Shown piece by piece: positions 52,018-62,935 of a stretch of 64,000 nucleotides of DNA. Location of the stretch: contig NC_037590.1 in NCBI RefSeq assembly GCF_003073045.1, forward strand, positions 8,389,042 to 8,453,041, written 5' to 3'. Source of the DNA: Pomacea canaliculata (lineage: Eukaryota > Mollusca > Gastropoda > Architaenioglossa > Ampullariidae). The translations under genes were made by a program, and so were the position numbers. Under the pieces are notes generated by a model. That model was not told where the DNA came from, searched no databases, and was given only the letters and a program-made list of their open reading frames with translations. How positions within the stretch are numbered: the first letter of the stretch is position 1; each line of letters starts with the position of its first letter.

Positions 52018-55000
52018 GCTGCTGTTGTTGTTCCTTCTTGTATACTTCATCTGCACTTGGGAGACTCACAAGTACTTTCTGGATAAGCTGCTCTTCCATT
52101 TCTGCGAGTGTTTTTGGCCCCTTTGGGTGGTGTTAGTGTTAGTGTCCACTATGCCTGTGGACTGCAGTGTGGTCAGTGGACATCTCCCCTGTGTCGCCGG
52201 AATTCTTGTCTGTAATTTTCGTTCGTTTTGCAAGATCGCTTTGTCAGTGTTAGTATTCTCTTCTAGTCTGAAAATCTTGGTTTGGACTTGATAATGTGGG
52301 TCTTGATGACAGAATGTCAAGTATGCTAAACTGGATCAAACCGTAGAAATAAAAGTAAGTTTTTTTTCAAAAGAAGTTTTTTTTAAATAGAAAATGTCGG
52401 TTAACAGTTAACTTTGCCTATTGTTTAGGTTATAGCATTCAATCAACATTGGACAGATCAGCTTTTACAGAACACAGCGGGGATACCGGAAGTCATCTCG
52501 TCCGTGCTGGCCTATTTTATCACGTGACTAGAGTCAGGTGTTCAGTCATGGCATTGAAATCTGTGATCGGTTGATAGGTCAGTCGGTCGCAAAGAGGAAG
52601 CAAATAGAATTCAGTGCAGCAAGGCCCTAGTAACCGTATTCTGCCTGTAAAAAAATAAGTTTTCATACAGTCCTTTTTTGTTAGCCAGCATGCACTGCGT
52701 CGGTCATACTTCCTCTGGCATACAACATGCAGCAGTAACGGGAAAGTGTAAGAGGAGCCGGCAGTTTTCTAGAGCATCTCACAGCAAGCGGTATCGACTT
52801 ATTCCTCTTAAACAAAGACAGCGCACGTGCATCGTTGAACTAGCAGCACGCATACAATACTTGAAATAATTATTTACCACTTGCCGCCATGCTGTTATGA
52901 GCGCGGAGGGAACAATGCACACATAGAGTGGATTTTTTTAATTAAAAAAAGGTGTAGTTAGTATATTAATGGAGCAACCAACGACTGGTGTGTGTGTGAC
53001 CAGATGTTGAAACACTATTATATCTTGTCTTACCTCCGCTGCCCTCCCTGTACTAACCGCGATTGAGCCACGATGAACTAACATTTCCAATGGACTGACG
53101 CGTGTCACGTGATACGATAGTCCCAGCGCTGGTACGAGGTTCCAAACATGTCCTTTTTTTTTTTTTTATTTTTTCGTGGGTATAGGTTATGGGTTATAGA
53201 ACCAACATCTAAACAAAGTCTACCCATAAACACATTTTATTTCGTAGTAAAATATTTTCTATACATTTATTCAAAAGCTCTCAGGTTTTTCTGCTTTTGG
53301 GATTTCTGCAAATCTCCAACAAATAATGTAGTCTGCTGGCGATGTTGTCAGTTGGAATTATGACCAAAGTATCCCGGCTACCCCTTCCCTAGCCCACACA
53401 TACATAAGAGTGGACATATTCCTTGATTCAGACTTCTGCCGCCTGCCGCCTCAAATAAGTGTTTTGTTGGGTCGTTGTTGTTAAAGATGGAGAAGGAAGA
53501 AAAGAAAGGTTACAGACTGAATTTCCAGAAAAAAGATTTTTATTAACGGTTCGGAAACATCTACTGGGAAAGAGGACGACTTGTTTAGCAGCTGAGCGGG
53601 CATGATGCAGTGGTAGTGTGGTGCAGGACCAGACTCCGGGGTGATGGCGCCTAAAATCAATAGCAGCAGTTTGTCCTGCCGCCACGTCCGCGCCGCGCGC
53701 CGCGCACATCGCCCTGTGTGCACCAGGATGTGCAAAGACAAAGAGCAGCCTGTGGTCATCTGGCGGTTGGTTACAGCACGGACGGCCATGGAGACAAACA
53801 GTGTGGTCATCTGGCACACTGCGTGTTGGTGTGGACGCGGCGACCAACACTGGTCGTGCTGCATAAGGCCTGCTGCGCAGTGCTGTGCGGCCCCGGAGCC
53901 GACCTGACTGTTGTTGATGCACGCTGCCACAGCAGCACTAGCCATCGCATACATATCACACTATGTATATCCACATGCTTTATCACATGCACACACAGAA
54001 ATATGAATAAATATGGCTGAATTAAATAAATAAAACAATTAAATTCTCCTCCTCCTCCTCTCCTCTCCTCCTCCTCCTCATCATCATCATCATCATCATC
54101 ATGCTTGCACTTATAAAAGCGCAAGTACGGTATATCACGTATAAATCACGTATATATCACGTAGCGTGTCACGTAGCATGGTATCTTATGCAGTCGTTTC
54201 CCTCTCGCAGTGTCTCGCAGGGAACAGCGTTTCCACGAGGCGGCTTCTGTCAACGATGCCGACAGTGTTCGAAAGCTCCTAGCAGAAGGAGTGGGCATCA
54301 ACTGCCGCAACAGTGTAAGTGCTGCAATTATCAGGTGTGTTCAGGTGTTGAACTCAGTGTAAGCAGTTATCAGGTGTACTCAGGTGTGGAACTCAGTGTA
54401 AGCAACATTATCAGGTACACTCCTCAGGTGTTGAACTCAGTGTAAGCAATTATCAGGTACACTCAGGTGTTGAACTCAGTGTAAGCAGTTATCAGGTGTA
54501 CTCAGGTGTTGAGGCCGGTGTAAGTGTTGTAATTACTGTGTGTATTGAGATGCTGAAGCCAGTGTAAGTACTGCAAGTATCAAGTGTATTCAGGTGCTGA
54601 GCTCAGTCTGAGCACCATAGCGTCTGCTTGTCATCATCGACGTCGCCGGCATCATCATCATTAAAAGTAGCTGTCGCTGGAATATTTCTATGCAGCTGTT
54701 TATGTTCAAGCCTCAAATTCCTCAACCCTATCCCTAGCCTTATACGGGTGTATCTTCAGTGTCTTTATAAGGGATTGTTATTATTATTACTTTTTATTAC
54801 TGTACAAATATCAGTAAGTGATTTATTGATGCATTTTATATATTATGGTATCATCATTTTTTTCATTCTTCTAAGCAAATATTATTAAAAATTCTTGTTG
54901 TTGTTTTACTGTCTCAATATTCTTGGAAGCTTTATTGAAGTTTTTTTTTTTGCAATAGCTGTTTATTATTTACAACTGTATCATTACTCATATTATTTTT

Positions 55001-58000
55001 GGCAACTTTTCCATCAGTGTTTATCCAAACATGTTGGCGAAAGTTAAGGCAAGCGCATCGAAGCATATCATTGTGGAATATCAAAAGTGTGGCTACTCTA
55101 TTATGGCATACATTTACATTTGCATGTTTGATTTTAGTTGGACAGGACAGCTCTCCACTGCACCGCCGCCTGTGGTCACGTGGCTGTCACAGAGGCCTTG
55201 CTGGAGAACGGGGCTGACCTGGAGGCCAAGGATAAGGTCAGATTCATCGACTTGCTACTGCTTTCTTACAGTTCTTCAAACGAAACTTCAGTGAAAGGGA
55301 CTGTTCAGCTCAAACGCCTCAAAGGAAATAAAAGAAAGCAGGAAGGAGGGGTGGTTGTGGATGGGAAGGAGCACGTGAAAAAAAGAAAATGAAAAACTTG
55401 TTTTGTCTTTAGAAATGGAAAGAGCTTTGCACTTAGTCGGATTCCTGTCAAGAGGGATACAGCTGAACTCATTTTAAAAAAGAAATTCATTATTTATTTA
55501 GCTAACCAGCAGAAGTCAAATGGGGAGATTGATCTGTTGTTTTAACCTGTCTTTCTTATCTGGATTCACAATCGATTTGTTTCCATTTGCATTTCCTTCG
55601 AATTCGTAGCCTTATAATTCATAATGGTATGGAGTTGTAAGATACCCGTTTAATTGTCATTTTCTAAGTGTGTGGCAGAAAGTCACTTTTCCTTTCTAAG
55701 TTTTTTTCCAAGTTTTTGTGTGCACTTATATCGCTGTATGCAGATTTGAATTTTTGTTCCGTAATCGAGGTCTTATCATGGCCACCGTTCTGTAAATGTG
55801 TTTCTCGTTTTTGTTGTGCCAGTACGGGATGCGTCCAGTGCTGTGGGCAGCTTGGTTTGGACACTTGGATGTTTGCGTCTCCTGGTCAACGCTGGCGCCT
55901 GCAAATACAGTACCAACAAGGTTCGTACCACCAGGTCCACAAACAGCACCCATAGCACTTGCACTTTAAGCCTTCAACAGAGCACAATCTCACTGGATGC
56001 CTTCAAAACAGATCTTGAGTGTTTTACATTGCCAGGACAGACACAGTAAATATTACAAACGTTCATAACAGTCCGTAAAAACATTAACAGATGTTTGTGC
56101 ACGTGCAGTTGTTGAGAATGTGAGTCTTAGAAAATTCACCATCAGGAAATTTAGAGGAGCCAACGGTAACCTTTTCCTCACCGAACTGTCCACTGTAAAC
56201 TGCATGCTTGGCTCAGGAGAGTGCATGTGACCTAGAGGTCACACGTGTTCACCGATGCCCTCACCTACGTGACCTGAAACTGTTTGCGGCTAGAGCAAGA
56301 CAGAGCAACATGGCGGCGTCTTCCAGCCTCAAAGTCTACTAGAACCATATGTTAGAACCATGCTAGAGCTATGCTGGAGTCAGGCTACAGCCATGCTGGA
56401 TGCATATTACAGCCATCTTGGCTTCATGTTGGAGCCGTGCAATGGCCCAGGGATCGGAACATGGAAGCAGAGGGAAGGGATAAACAACCGATGTATACTG
56501 TATAAATATTAAGACAAAATCATGAATCGTATGAAATATACCTATGCACAACTCTAAGCCTCCCTTTTCTTTCTTTTTCATATTCATAGTGTTTTATTCG
56601 GTTTTTTTCTCTTTATTTGTATTTTTGATGTTTAAGTTTCTTGTTCTCCCTTTCTTCTCTTATTTTCAAAGCTAAAGAGAGACTGACTTCTTGGTGTTCT
56701 CTTTATCATACATTTATTGCCTATTATGGAAATCTTGTTTACGACAACTTGAGTACATGTAAAACTCACAGTGACCAGTAACCGTTGGAATATTTCAGCA
56801 AGGTATGGGCCTGGTCCACTGCGCGGCCACCAACAACCATGTTGATGTCATTAACTTTGTCTTCGAGTCCCTGGAGGCCGACAATGTCAATGCCGTGGAG
56901 AAGGTAGACTACTGCCTTGTGCTTACCTACTTTATCTTATTGTCTCCTGCTTTCTTATTCAGTCGCGTGCTGTCATGAACTGTCGTATATTTAGGCTTAT
57001 ATGTGACATGTTAAACATGGAGAGGTTAATACCGATGTGTGCAAGGACGAGAGAGGACTATCATTTATCACTACGATGTCGTGTGTGTGTGTGTGTGTTT
57101 GTATGTGTGTTTGTGCGCGCGATGCAGAACGAGAGAACAGCCTTACACTTAGCTGCAGAAGCAGGCCATCTGGACATCGTGGACAAACTGCTACAGATGG
57201 GGGCCCAGATACAGAAGAAGGATAAGGTGAGACAGGCTCGTAGAAGTGTGTGTCGAATGGAATGGATGAGGAGAATTCGCTACTTTGAAGCCGGCCTGGA
57301 AACAAACCTACATCACAGTCTAGCAGCCGGCCATATAAACATGTGCCGCACGCAGAGAAAGAACACCGTGCCCTAGACGAGATCTGAACTCAGGACAACC
57401 GATCACTATATTGGTGACAAGAGGTGTAACCACTGCGCCCCAAGGCCGCCCAGCGATTATCAGAAAACTGGCGATTGACAACCGAAGATTGAGAGTGTGT
57501 GAGATGAAGAGGGAGATATGGTAGCAAGTTATCAGCTATATCAATTGAACGAATGTAAGTAAACACAATGAATAAGGGGCTAACATCACGAAGATGAATG
57601 GCAAATGGCGTGGGGGGTGGGTGGGTGGGAATAAGACTGTCAGAGATATTTTCTCGTTAACAAACAAATGTAGCCGATTTTAAATCACTTATTCTCTAAT
57701 ACACTACTCCACTGTGCAGTCTGGAGCTACGGCGGTGCACTTGGCGGCCGAGAAGGGTCACGGTCAGGTCGTGCGGCGTCTCCTTCTGGTCGGAGTCGAG
57801 GTGGACGACCGGGACGTGGTAATCAGCTTTTGTTTGTTTGTTTATTTGTTGTGGCAGTTTATCAGTTTATCAGTTTTATCCTTGCTTTCTTCTTCATTCA
57901 CTACATGTGTCCGACTCAATGACTTTGAGTATTTTGACAACAGGAGGGGAGGACGGCGCTGCACATGGCTGCAGAGCACGGCCATCTTGAGGTCGTTGAC

Positions 58001-60025
58001 CTTCTCCTGGACTACATGGCCAACCCCAACTGCGAGACCATCGTGAGTGCTTCTTGTTTAATAACTACCTAGGCCTTCATAGTCTCGCAAAGTCATAAAC
58101 GAACTACTCTTTTATTTTACTCTGGAGTAAAAGTTACGGTTTCTAACGACAGCTGCTAAGAACAAACGAGTGGGAGGAAAAACTTTTTTTTCTATTTTTC
58201 ATTCTTTCCAGAAAGAAATCACACCCCTGCATCTTGCGGCAACAGAGGGCTATGCCAGCATCTGCCGCAGTCTGCTCAGGGCGAGCTGCAACATCAACGC
58301 GCAGAATTTTGTGAGTACATAACATATTCTATTTATGAGTAGACAAGGTGTGAGTACAAAACATGTACTACTTATGAGTAGATAACAGAGTGTGAATACA
58401 AGACGTGTACTCTTTATGAGTAGATGACGACTGTGCATGACTATGATAACTCTGTGAGTAGATGACAGCAATGGATACATGACTATGAGTAGATGACAGC
58501 TGCGAGTACTTGATTACTTTAGGAGTAGATGACGACTTTGCGAGTGCTCACTTCGACAGCCAATGGAGGAAGGATGAGATTGTTTCGTTCGCTTAGAATG
58601 TCGAGGTCGTAGGTCGGTGTAATCTTCGGATGTACATGTGCAAGGTTTGAACAGCAGATACAAAATCTTAACTCTGTATTCTAGCCTTCCCTCAATACCC
58701 AAAATACATTTTCTTAACGATATAGAAACATCACTATTAATCTTTAAAGTGTTGTTTCGTCATTCCTGGTTCATGAGCAAGCTGAGGCTTAAATAAATTC
58801 GGTTAAATAATTTATTGTTAAATAATTTGCCAGCGGCCCTAGCTGGGTGCTTGATGCCATGTGTGATGGCACACGTCTTGGACTGCACGCGCACTGGCGG
58901 GGTACTGGCATCACCAGGCTGTTTGCCTTGTCAACATGTTACTCGGCATCAGTCAGGCCGCTGGCCCTCGCTAACTTGGTCTGACAACCAGTCCCGGCGT
59001 CTGTGCAAAGAATGTGGTGGTGGCTATGCAAATGATTTAGTGGTAGTTATGCAAATGACTAAGCTGCAGAAACCTGGATTGATGGATCTTTTCAGAAAAA
59101 TTGAATTTCAGGTGAGAGTAAGTTGCGCTGTGGCGCTGATCTCCTTCCTCTCTCTCTTTTCCTCTCTCTCACGCGAAAGTAGCACGTGCCCACATACACA
59201 TACACGCTAACACTGAACTTGCATGTTTCAATGTCTGTCCACCCAGCAAGGAAACACTGCACTTCATCTGGCGGCGGCTGGAGATCACCGAGAGGTGGCG
59301 CTTCTGTTGGTGGAGAACGAGTGTGAGCTAGACCTTCCGAATTTTGTGAGTTTTGTTTGGTGGCAGTGAGCAATATCTCGACTATGTGTGGCTACTACGT
59401 GCTTTGTTACTATTACAACGGTTATAATTCACGAGACATAAGTTAACGGATGCTACCAGTATCAGAGTAGGCGAGTTTTTTTTTTACGATTGGTTCAACT
59501 GAAATTCTTGTATTTTAGCGGATGCAGACTCCCTTGCACGTAGGTGTGGAGTCGGGGCACCTGGAAGTAGTCCAAGTTCTTTTGGCTGGCGGAGCTAGTC
59601 TTGAAGCACGTGAGAAGGTAGGCGGGTCAGTCATGGTCATGCAACCATCAAAACGAATCTCATAAAACCATCAGCATTCTTCTGTGTGTGTTGTTGTTTA
59701 TGTCAATTACAGCAATCATGTAACGCAGTCATATACAATATAAACAATTCTTATTTCACTTTCCAGTTAGCTGATCCATCAACACACTTTCACGCAGACA
59801 ATCGAAACCAACGGGTAGCGTGCATCTCGCATAATAAAAAGGTTCACCCGAGTCAGCCGATGAAAGGGTGGGGTCGACTGTCGACAGAAGAAAGCTTTTG
59901 TCTCTAACGCCGCGCCCTTCTTTTTTCAGTCGGGGAAGAGCGCGCTGCAGCTCGCTGCACGTGGCAACCACGTGGCCATCGTCGACATGTTGATCCGGGC
60001 CCAGCGTTACTATGGCGTCGCCAGG
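50789..60025 (+). CDS. ANKDD1A/B-like ankyrin-repeat protein (death domain not seen)
   Basis: Twelve exons are proposed: 50789-50870, 54211-54314, 55138-55236, 55823-55920, 56799-56903, 57128-57226, 57720-57818, 57944-58042, 58212-58310, 59247-59345, 59519-59618 and 59930-60025. From the third on, each exon is one ankyrin repeat of about 99 nt in phase 0, such as RTALHLAAEAGHLDIVDKLL. The order matches human ANKDD1A: an N-terminal HEAASVNDADSVRKLL, the odd RPVLWAAWFGHLDV repeat (human NALLLSAWFGHLRI), a longer FESLEADNVNAVEK repeat, and a last SGKSALQLAARGNHVAIVDMLIRA. Ankyrin repeats bind proteins, and family members end in a death domain, here not found before the window ends. Exon 55823-55920 is 98 nt and exon 59519-59618 is 100 nt, so each breaks frame by one base. 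Confidence 0.82.
50871..54210. other. First intron of the ankyrin gene, nothing certain
   Basis: This is a long intron with a (GTT)n microsatellite at about 51985-52030 and (CTC)n/(ATC)n at 54045-54101. A G+C-rich patch at 53640-53910 is open on both strands and has faint ankyrin-like wording (CGHLAV, GADLTVVDA). It has no phased splice sites and is not called a gene. ATCACGTATA-like words recur at 54130-54175. Confidence 0.4.
54203..54220 (+). other. Tandem duplicated 3' splice site of ankyrin exon 2
   Basis: TCTCGCAG occurs twice, ending at 54210 and at 54220. Only the first acceptor keeps frame with either candidate first exon (both end in phase 1); use of the second would shift the frame by ten bases. 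Confidence 0.7.
54305..54615 (+). repeat. Minisatellite starting at the exon 2 splice donor
   Basis: About eight degenerate copies of a 35-48 bp unit start with the last bases of ankyrin exon 2 and its donor (CAGT|GTAAGT). Copies of the YAGTGTAAG/GGTGTAAG word begin near 54311, 54355, 54394, 54438, 54477, 54525 and 54560, with a degenerate one near 54604. Between them lies TTATCAGGTGTACTCAGGTG-like sequence. Each unit therefore repeats the 5' splice site. Confidence 0.88.
56333..56445. repeat. Degenerate short tandem repeat
   Basis: Six or seven loosely related 15-18 bp units of the form GAGC/CAGCCATGCTGGA occupy part of an ankyrin-gene intron. No coding meaning was seen. Confidence 0.5.
57064..57127 (+). 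repeat. (GT)n microsatellite serving as acceptor tract
   Basis: An imperfect GT repeat runs up to GCGCGCGATGCAG, the acceptor of ankyrin exon 57128-57226. The usual pyrimidine tract is replaced by alternating GT. Confidence 0.7.
57290..57453 (-). mobile_element. tRNA-derived SINE, copy B
   Basis: On the minus strand it reads GGCGCAGTGGTTACACCTC (A box), GAGTTCAGATCTC (B box), then GGGCACGGTGTTCTTTCTCTG. It shares most of this with the copy at 18282-18474. It lacks the terminal GGCGTAAAACACCAA tail, so it is 3'-truncated or diverged. It lies in an intron of the ankyrin gene. Confidence 0.78.
58305..58535 (+). repeat. Minisatellite starting at the exon 9 splice donor
   Basis: About six copies of a unit near 40 bp begin at the donor of ankyrin exon 58212-58310 (TTTT|GTGAGTACA). 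Repeating words are TGTGAGTACA or TGCGAGTAC followed by TTATGAGTAGATGAC. Copies after the first thus carry GTGAGT-like or GTGAAT-like words. The array is degenerate and fades by about 58535. Confidence 0.85.
59025..59062 (+). promoter_or_regulatory. Pair of octamer-like motifs
   Basis: TATGCAAATGA occurs twice, about 22 bp apart, in a local duplication (GGTGGCTATGCAAATGA, GGTAGTTATGCAAATGA). ATGCAAAT is the POU/octamer consensus. The site is intronic and its function is not shown. Confidence 0.35.
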
Positions 60026-60540
60026 GTGAGTCAGAGGGCACGGCGCTCGGCAGCTGTGACTAAGCACACATGCGGAAGTGACCTTTAACCTATTCCTGTC
60101 TTTACGTCACGTTCGTACATTGTTGAGAAATCTTGGGTTGTGGGTAATAGTATTTGGCTATATATAATATTTATTAGTATATGGCGCTGTGATTAATAAT
60201 TTAGAGAGGGAAATTTTAATCTCAATTGTCGATGGACAAACTTTTTTATATGATTTTACTGGAAGCACACGAAGAAATGAAGAATTGTACACACATTTCT
60301 CGGGAAAAGTAAAGAGATATTAAGATTATTTTTTGTTGTTGTGTGGAGAGCGGTCGTCACACCAGTTTGGTTTTTTTTCCGATACGCTCACTGTCTCAGA
60401 ATTTACAACTTTTATAACTAGTGTTAGTTTTTTTGCACTGGTCATTATTTTTGTGCATTAAGGTTGAATGGTTTATTACTGTCGCCAGTAGTATAGGCAT
60501 GTTGTTTTCACCCCTTATTTGGGGAGCCGGAAGGGGAGCC
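60026..60540. other. Intron or junction sequence before the Polinton-like element
   Basis: The sequence follows the last ankyrin donor (GCCAGG|GTGAGT). No further ankyrin or death-domain exon was recognised. The left border of the Polinton-like element may lie here, but terminal repeats could not be identified. Confidence 0.4.
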
Positions 60541-60760
60541 GTGACGTCACAACCGCCGGAAGTTGCACGGGGGCGGCCATCTTGCCGGAAGTCCCTGTGG
60601 GTGCGGCCATCTTGATGAGGTCATATCCGTGGTGGCCATCTTGTCGGCCATCTTGCCGGAAGTCGCATGGGTGCGGCCATCTTGATGAGGTCATATCCGT
60701 GGCGGCCATCTTGTCGGCCATCTTGCCGGAAGTGGCATGGAGGTGGCCATCTTGTCATAC
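60541..60760. promoter_or_regulatory. 70-bp repeat array dense in CRE, ETS and YY1-like motifs
   Basis: Two full copies of a 70-bp unit (from 60601 and 60671) plus partial ones hold eight GGCCATCTTG words, the YY1-type motif, and four CCGGAAGT words, the ETS/GABP-type motif. A TGACGTCA CRE palindrome stands at the left end (about 60542). This combination is typical of strong TATA-less promoters. The array lies about 80-300 bp upstream of the Polinton-like ATPase region, and could belong to the element or to the host gene. Confidence 0.75.
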
Positions 60761-60833
60761 CCCCACCCCACCCTCCCCCACACCTCCCCGTACGAGAGTG
60801 ACTCGCCCTTGGTGACCGGGGCGGGTCGATAAA

Positions 60834-61477
60834 GTGTCGCGTGTTTGTTTTATTACCGCAATGATGGATCCGAGGTGGAAGCATCCTTTTACGTGCGTCG
60901 TAGCGGGGCCTACCGGCAGCGGAAAAACGTGTTTTGTGGTTCGCTTTTTAAATCATGTGAAAGATATGATGACTCCTCCCCCTGATGAGGTGGTGTGGTG
61001 TTACGGCGAATGGCAAGCGGGATATCAACGCTTAGAGGGAGTGACGTTTGTAGAGGGTTTACCTAACGTAAACGATTGGCGAGGTGATAAGCACCGATTG
61101 ATCATCATCGATGACTTGATGAGCGAAACAGATCAACGTGTGACTAAGCTATTTACCAAAGGTTCTCATCATCGCAACTTGAGCATCATGTATATCGTGC
61201 AAAACCTGTTTGGAAAGAACAAAGAGCAGAGGACCATCAGTTAAACAGTCATTATCTGGTCGTCTTTAAAAACCCCAGGGACGCTTCTCAGATCACCCAC
61301 CTCGCCAAACAGATGTACCCTGGAAAACTTAAATATGTTCAGGAGAGTTTTAAGGACGCGACATCGGCGCCTCATGGTTATTTGCTGTTTGATCTGCGAC
61401 AGGAAACACCGGATCATCTACGCTTAAGAACAAACATTTTTCCACCGGAGCAACAAGTGGTGTACGTTCAAAAATAA
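60834..61477 (+). pseudogene. Polinton-like packaging ATPase part (fossil)
   Basis: It carries the Walker A sequence AGPTGSGKT near the start and a Walker B-like LIIIDDLM. This is the arrangement of the FtsK/HerA-type genome-packaging ATPase of Polintons and related viruses. MDPRWKHPFTCVVAGPTGSG is a typical beginning for this family. The region as a whole appears broken. Confidence 0.8.
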
Positions 61478-61479
61478 AC

Positions 61480-61818
61480 ATGTCGGCACGCATCGAGCGA
61501 AATATGTCTATGCTGAAATTGTTGTGCGGTGCAAAACCAAAGGTCATCAAAGCGGTGCTGAAAGGAGCCTCCCCCGACTTGATCAAGGCCGTCAGCGAGT
61601 GTTCTCTTAACGTTTTAAAAGGGCATGTTTATCTCACTCCAGCTCAGAAAAAGCGACTGAGCAAGTACAAAGAGGACTTGCGGCTCCTGGCACGCAGGAA
61701 TACTTCTGTGAAACGCCGAAAGCAGATTCTTCAAAAAGGAGGTTTTCTTTCTTTTCTTTTAAAACCCATTTTGGCCGCCTTGGGAGGACTGGTGGGAGCG
61801 TTTACCTCCAACGAGTAA
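61480..61818 (+). pseudogene. Small basic Polinton-associated protein (fossil)
   Basis: This is a 112-residue frame, rich in lysine and arginine, with LLCGAKPKVIKAVLKGA near the start, LTPAQKKRLSKYK in the middle and a glycine/leucine-rich end (GGFLSFLLKPILAALGGLVG) that could be membrane-active. Small proteins of this type accompany the ATPase in Polinton-like elements. Whether it corresponds to a minor virion or core protein is a guess. Confidence 0.55.
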
Positions 61819-61820
61819 TC

Positions 61821-62492
61821 ATGGAACACACCAAAAAACTGATTTTGATGGATCCCCGAATGATACCACCACCACCACCACCTGTTTCGGATGCCATGGG
61901 TCAAAGTTTGACAGACATGGATGCACAGATGCGCGATATTTTGGAGCGAACGGATCTCAGTGTACACGACAAAGCAAATCTCTACCAGCAAACGTTGTGG
62001 CGGTTTTTGAGCAGGTTTGGACAGTACAGAAACAGACCCTTAGGGATGGTTGACGTGAGACCGCAAGAACCAACGACACCATCACCACCACCCTCACCAC
62101 CACCACCACCACCACCACCACCACCACCGGTTGTGCAAGAAGATCCCGTAGAGGCAGAGGTCTTGGGAAGCGTCCCAAAATCGATGAAGAAAAAGGCCGA
62201 GCGACTGTTGCAGCACTTTAAACGAAGCCCAGAGCTCACTTGGAACGATCGGGGTGAAATTTTGCATGAAGGACAGGCCGTCAAAAATTCCAACCTCGTA
62301 GATTTAGTGAATGATGTTCTCAGAAAACGAAAACGTGCTAGAAACCCGCGAGGCTGGGAAACTTTTGCCAAAGCTCTGCGTCGAATGAATGTTTCTCAAG
62401 ACTTGGTCGGCCATCCTGACCGGTGGAAGTTTATTACCGAAAAAGAAGAGACGGTGAAAAATGTAGAGCGTCCGACCTGGGAAACGTTGTAA
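61821..62492 (+). pseudogene. Proline-rich Polinton-associated protein (fossil)
   Basis: This 223-residue frame begins two bases after the previous stop. An N-terminal helical part (LERTDLSVHDKANLYQQTLW) is followed by a long proline run and a C-terminal basic helical part (GSVPKSMKKKAERLLQHF, RNPRGWETFAKALRRM). Proteins of this layout occur next to the ATPase and integrase in Polinton-like elements; no enzyme motif was seen. Confidence 0.55.
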
Positions 62493-62495
62493 GCG

Positions 62496-62935
62496 ATGGG
62501 TAAACTGGCACAACACTATTACACACCACGGCAACCGGGTGCTTTTGGAGGTGTTGCGGGCTTAGCGCGCGTCACCAAGTTAAAACCAACGGTCGTCAAA
62601 GAATGGCTGAGTCATCAAGACACGTACACCTTGCACAAACCCATTCGTCGCTCTTTTGTACGCCGGCGCATCATCGTAGGTGGAATCGATCACCAATGGC
62701 AAGCAGATTTGATCGACGTGCAAAGACTAAAGCAACACAACGATGGCTATGCCTATCTTTTGACGTGCATCGACGTTTTTAGCAAGTTTGCCTGGGTGGA
62801 ACCTCTCAAAAACAAGACAGGTCCTACTATGGTGGAGGCTTTTCGACGCATTTTTTCTACGGGTTCTTCCCCAGCCAAAAATTTGCTGTTCATCTTCCCT
62901 AAAATTGTTTCCAAGTGAATATCTACCGCCTCCTC
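62496..62935 (+). pseudogene. Polinton-like integrase part (fossil)
   Basis: This is a retroviral-type (DDE, rve) integrase. HYYTPRQPGAFGGVAGL and WLSHQDTYTLHKPIRR form the N-terminal part typical of Polinton integrases, followed by GGIDHQWQADLIDV with the first catalytic aspartate and YLLTCIDVFSKFAWVEPLK. It is not whole. Confidence 0.85.

Noticed and set aside
53428-53954. G+C-rich open frames on both strands and faint ankyrin-like words on the plus strand
   Set aside because: There are no phased splice sites, the ankyrin consensus is poor and the opposite strand is equally open; it may be a decayed repeat but cannot be supported.
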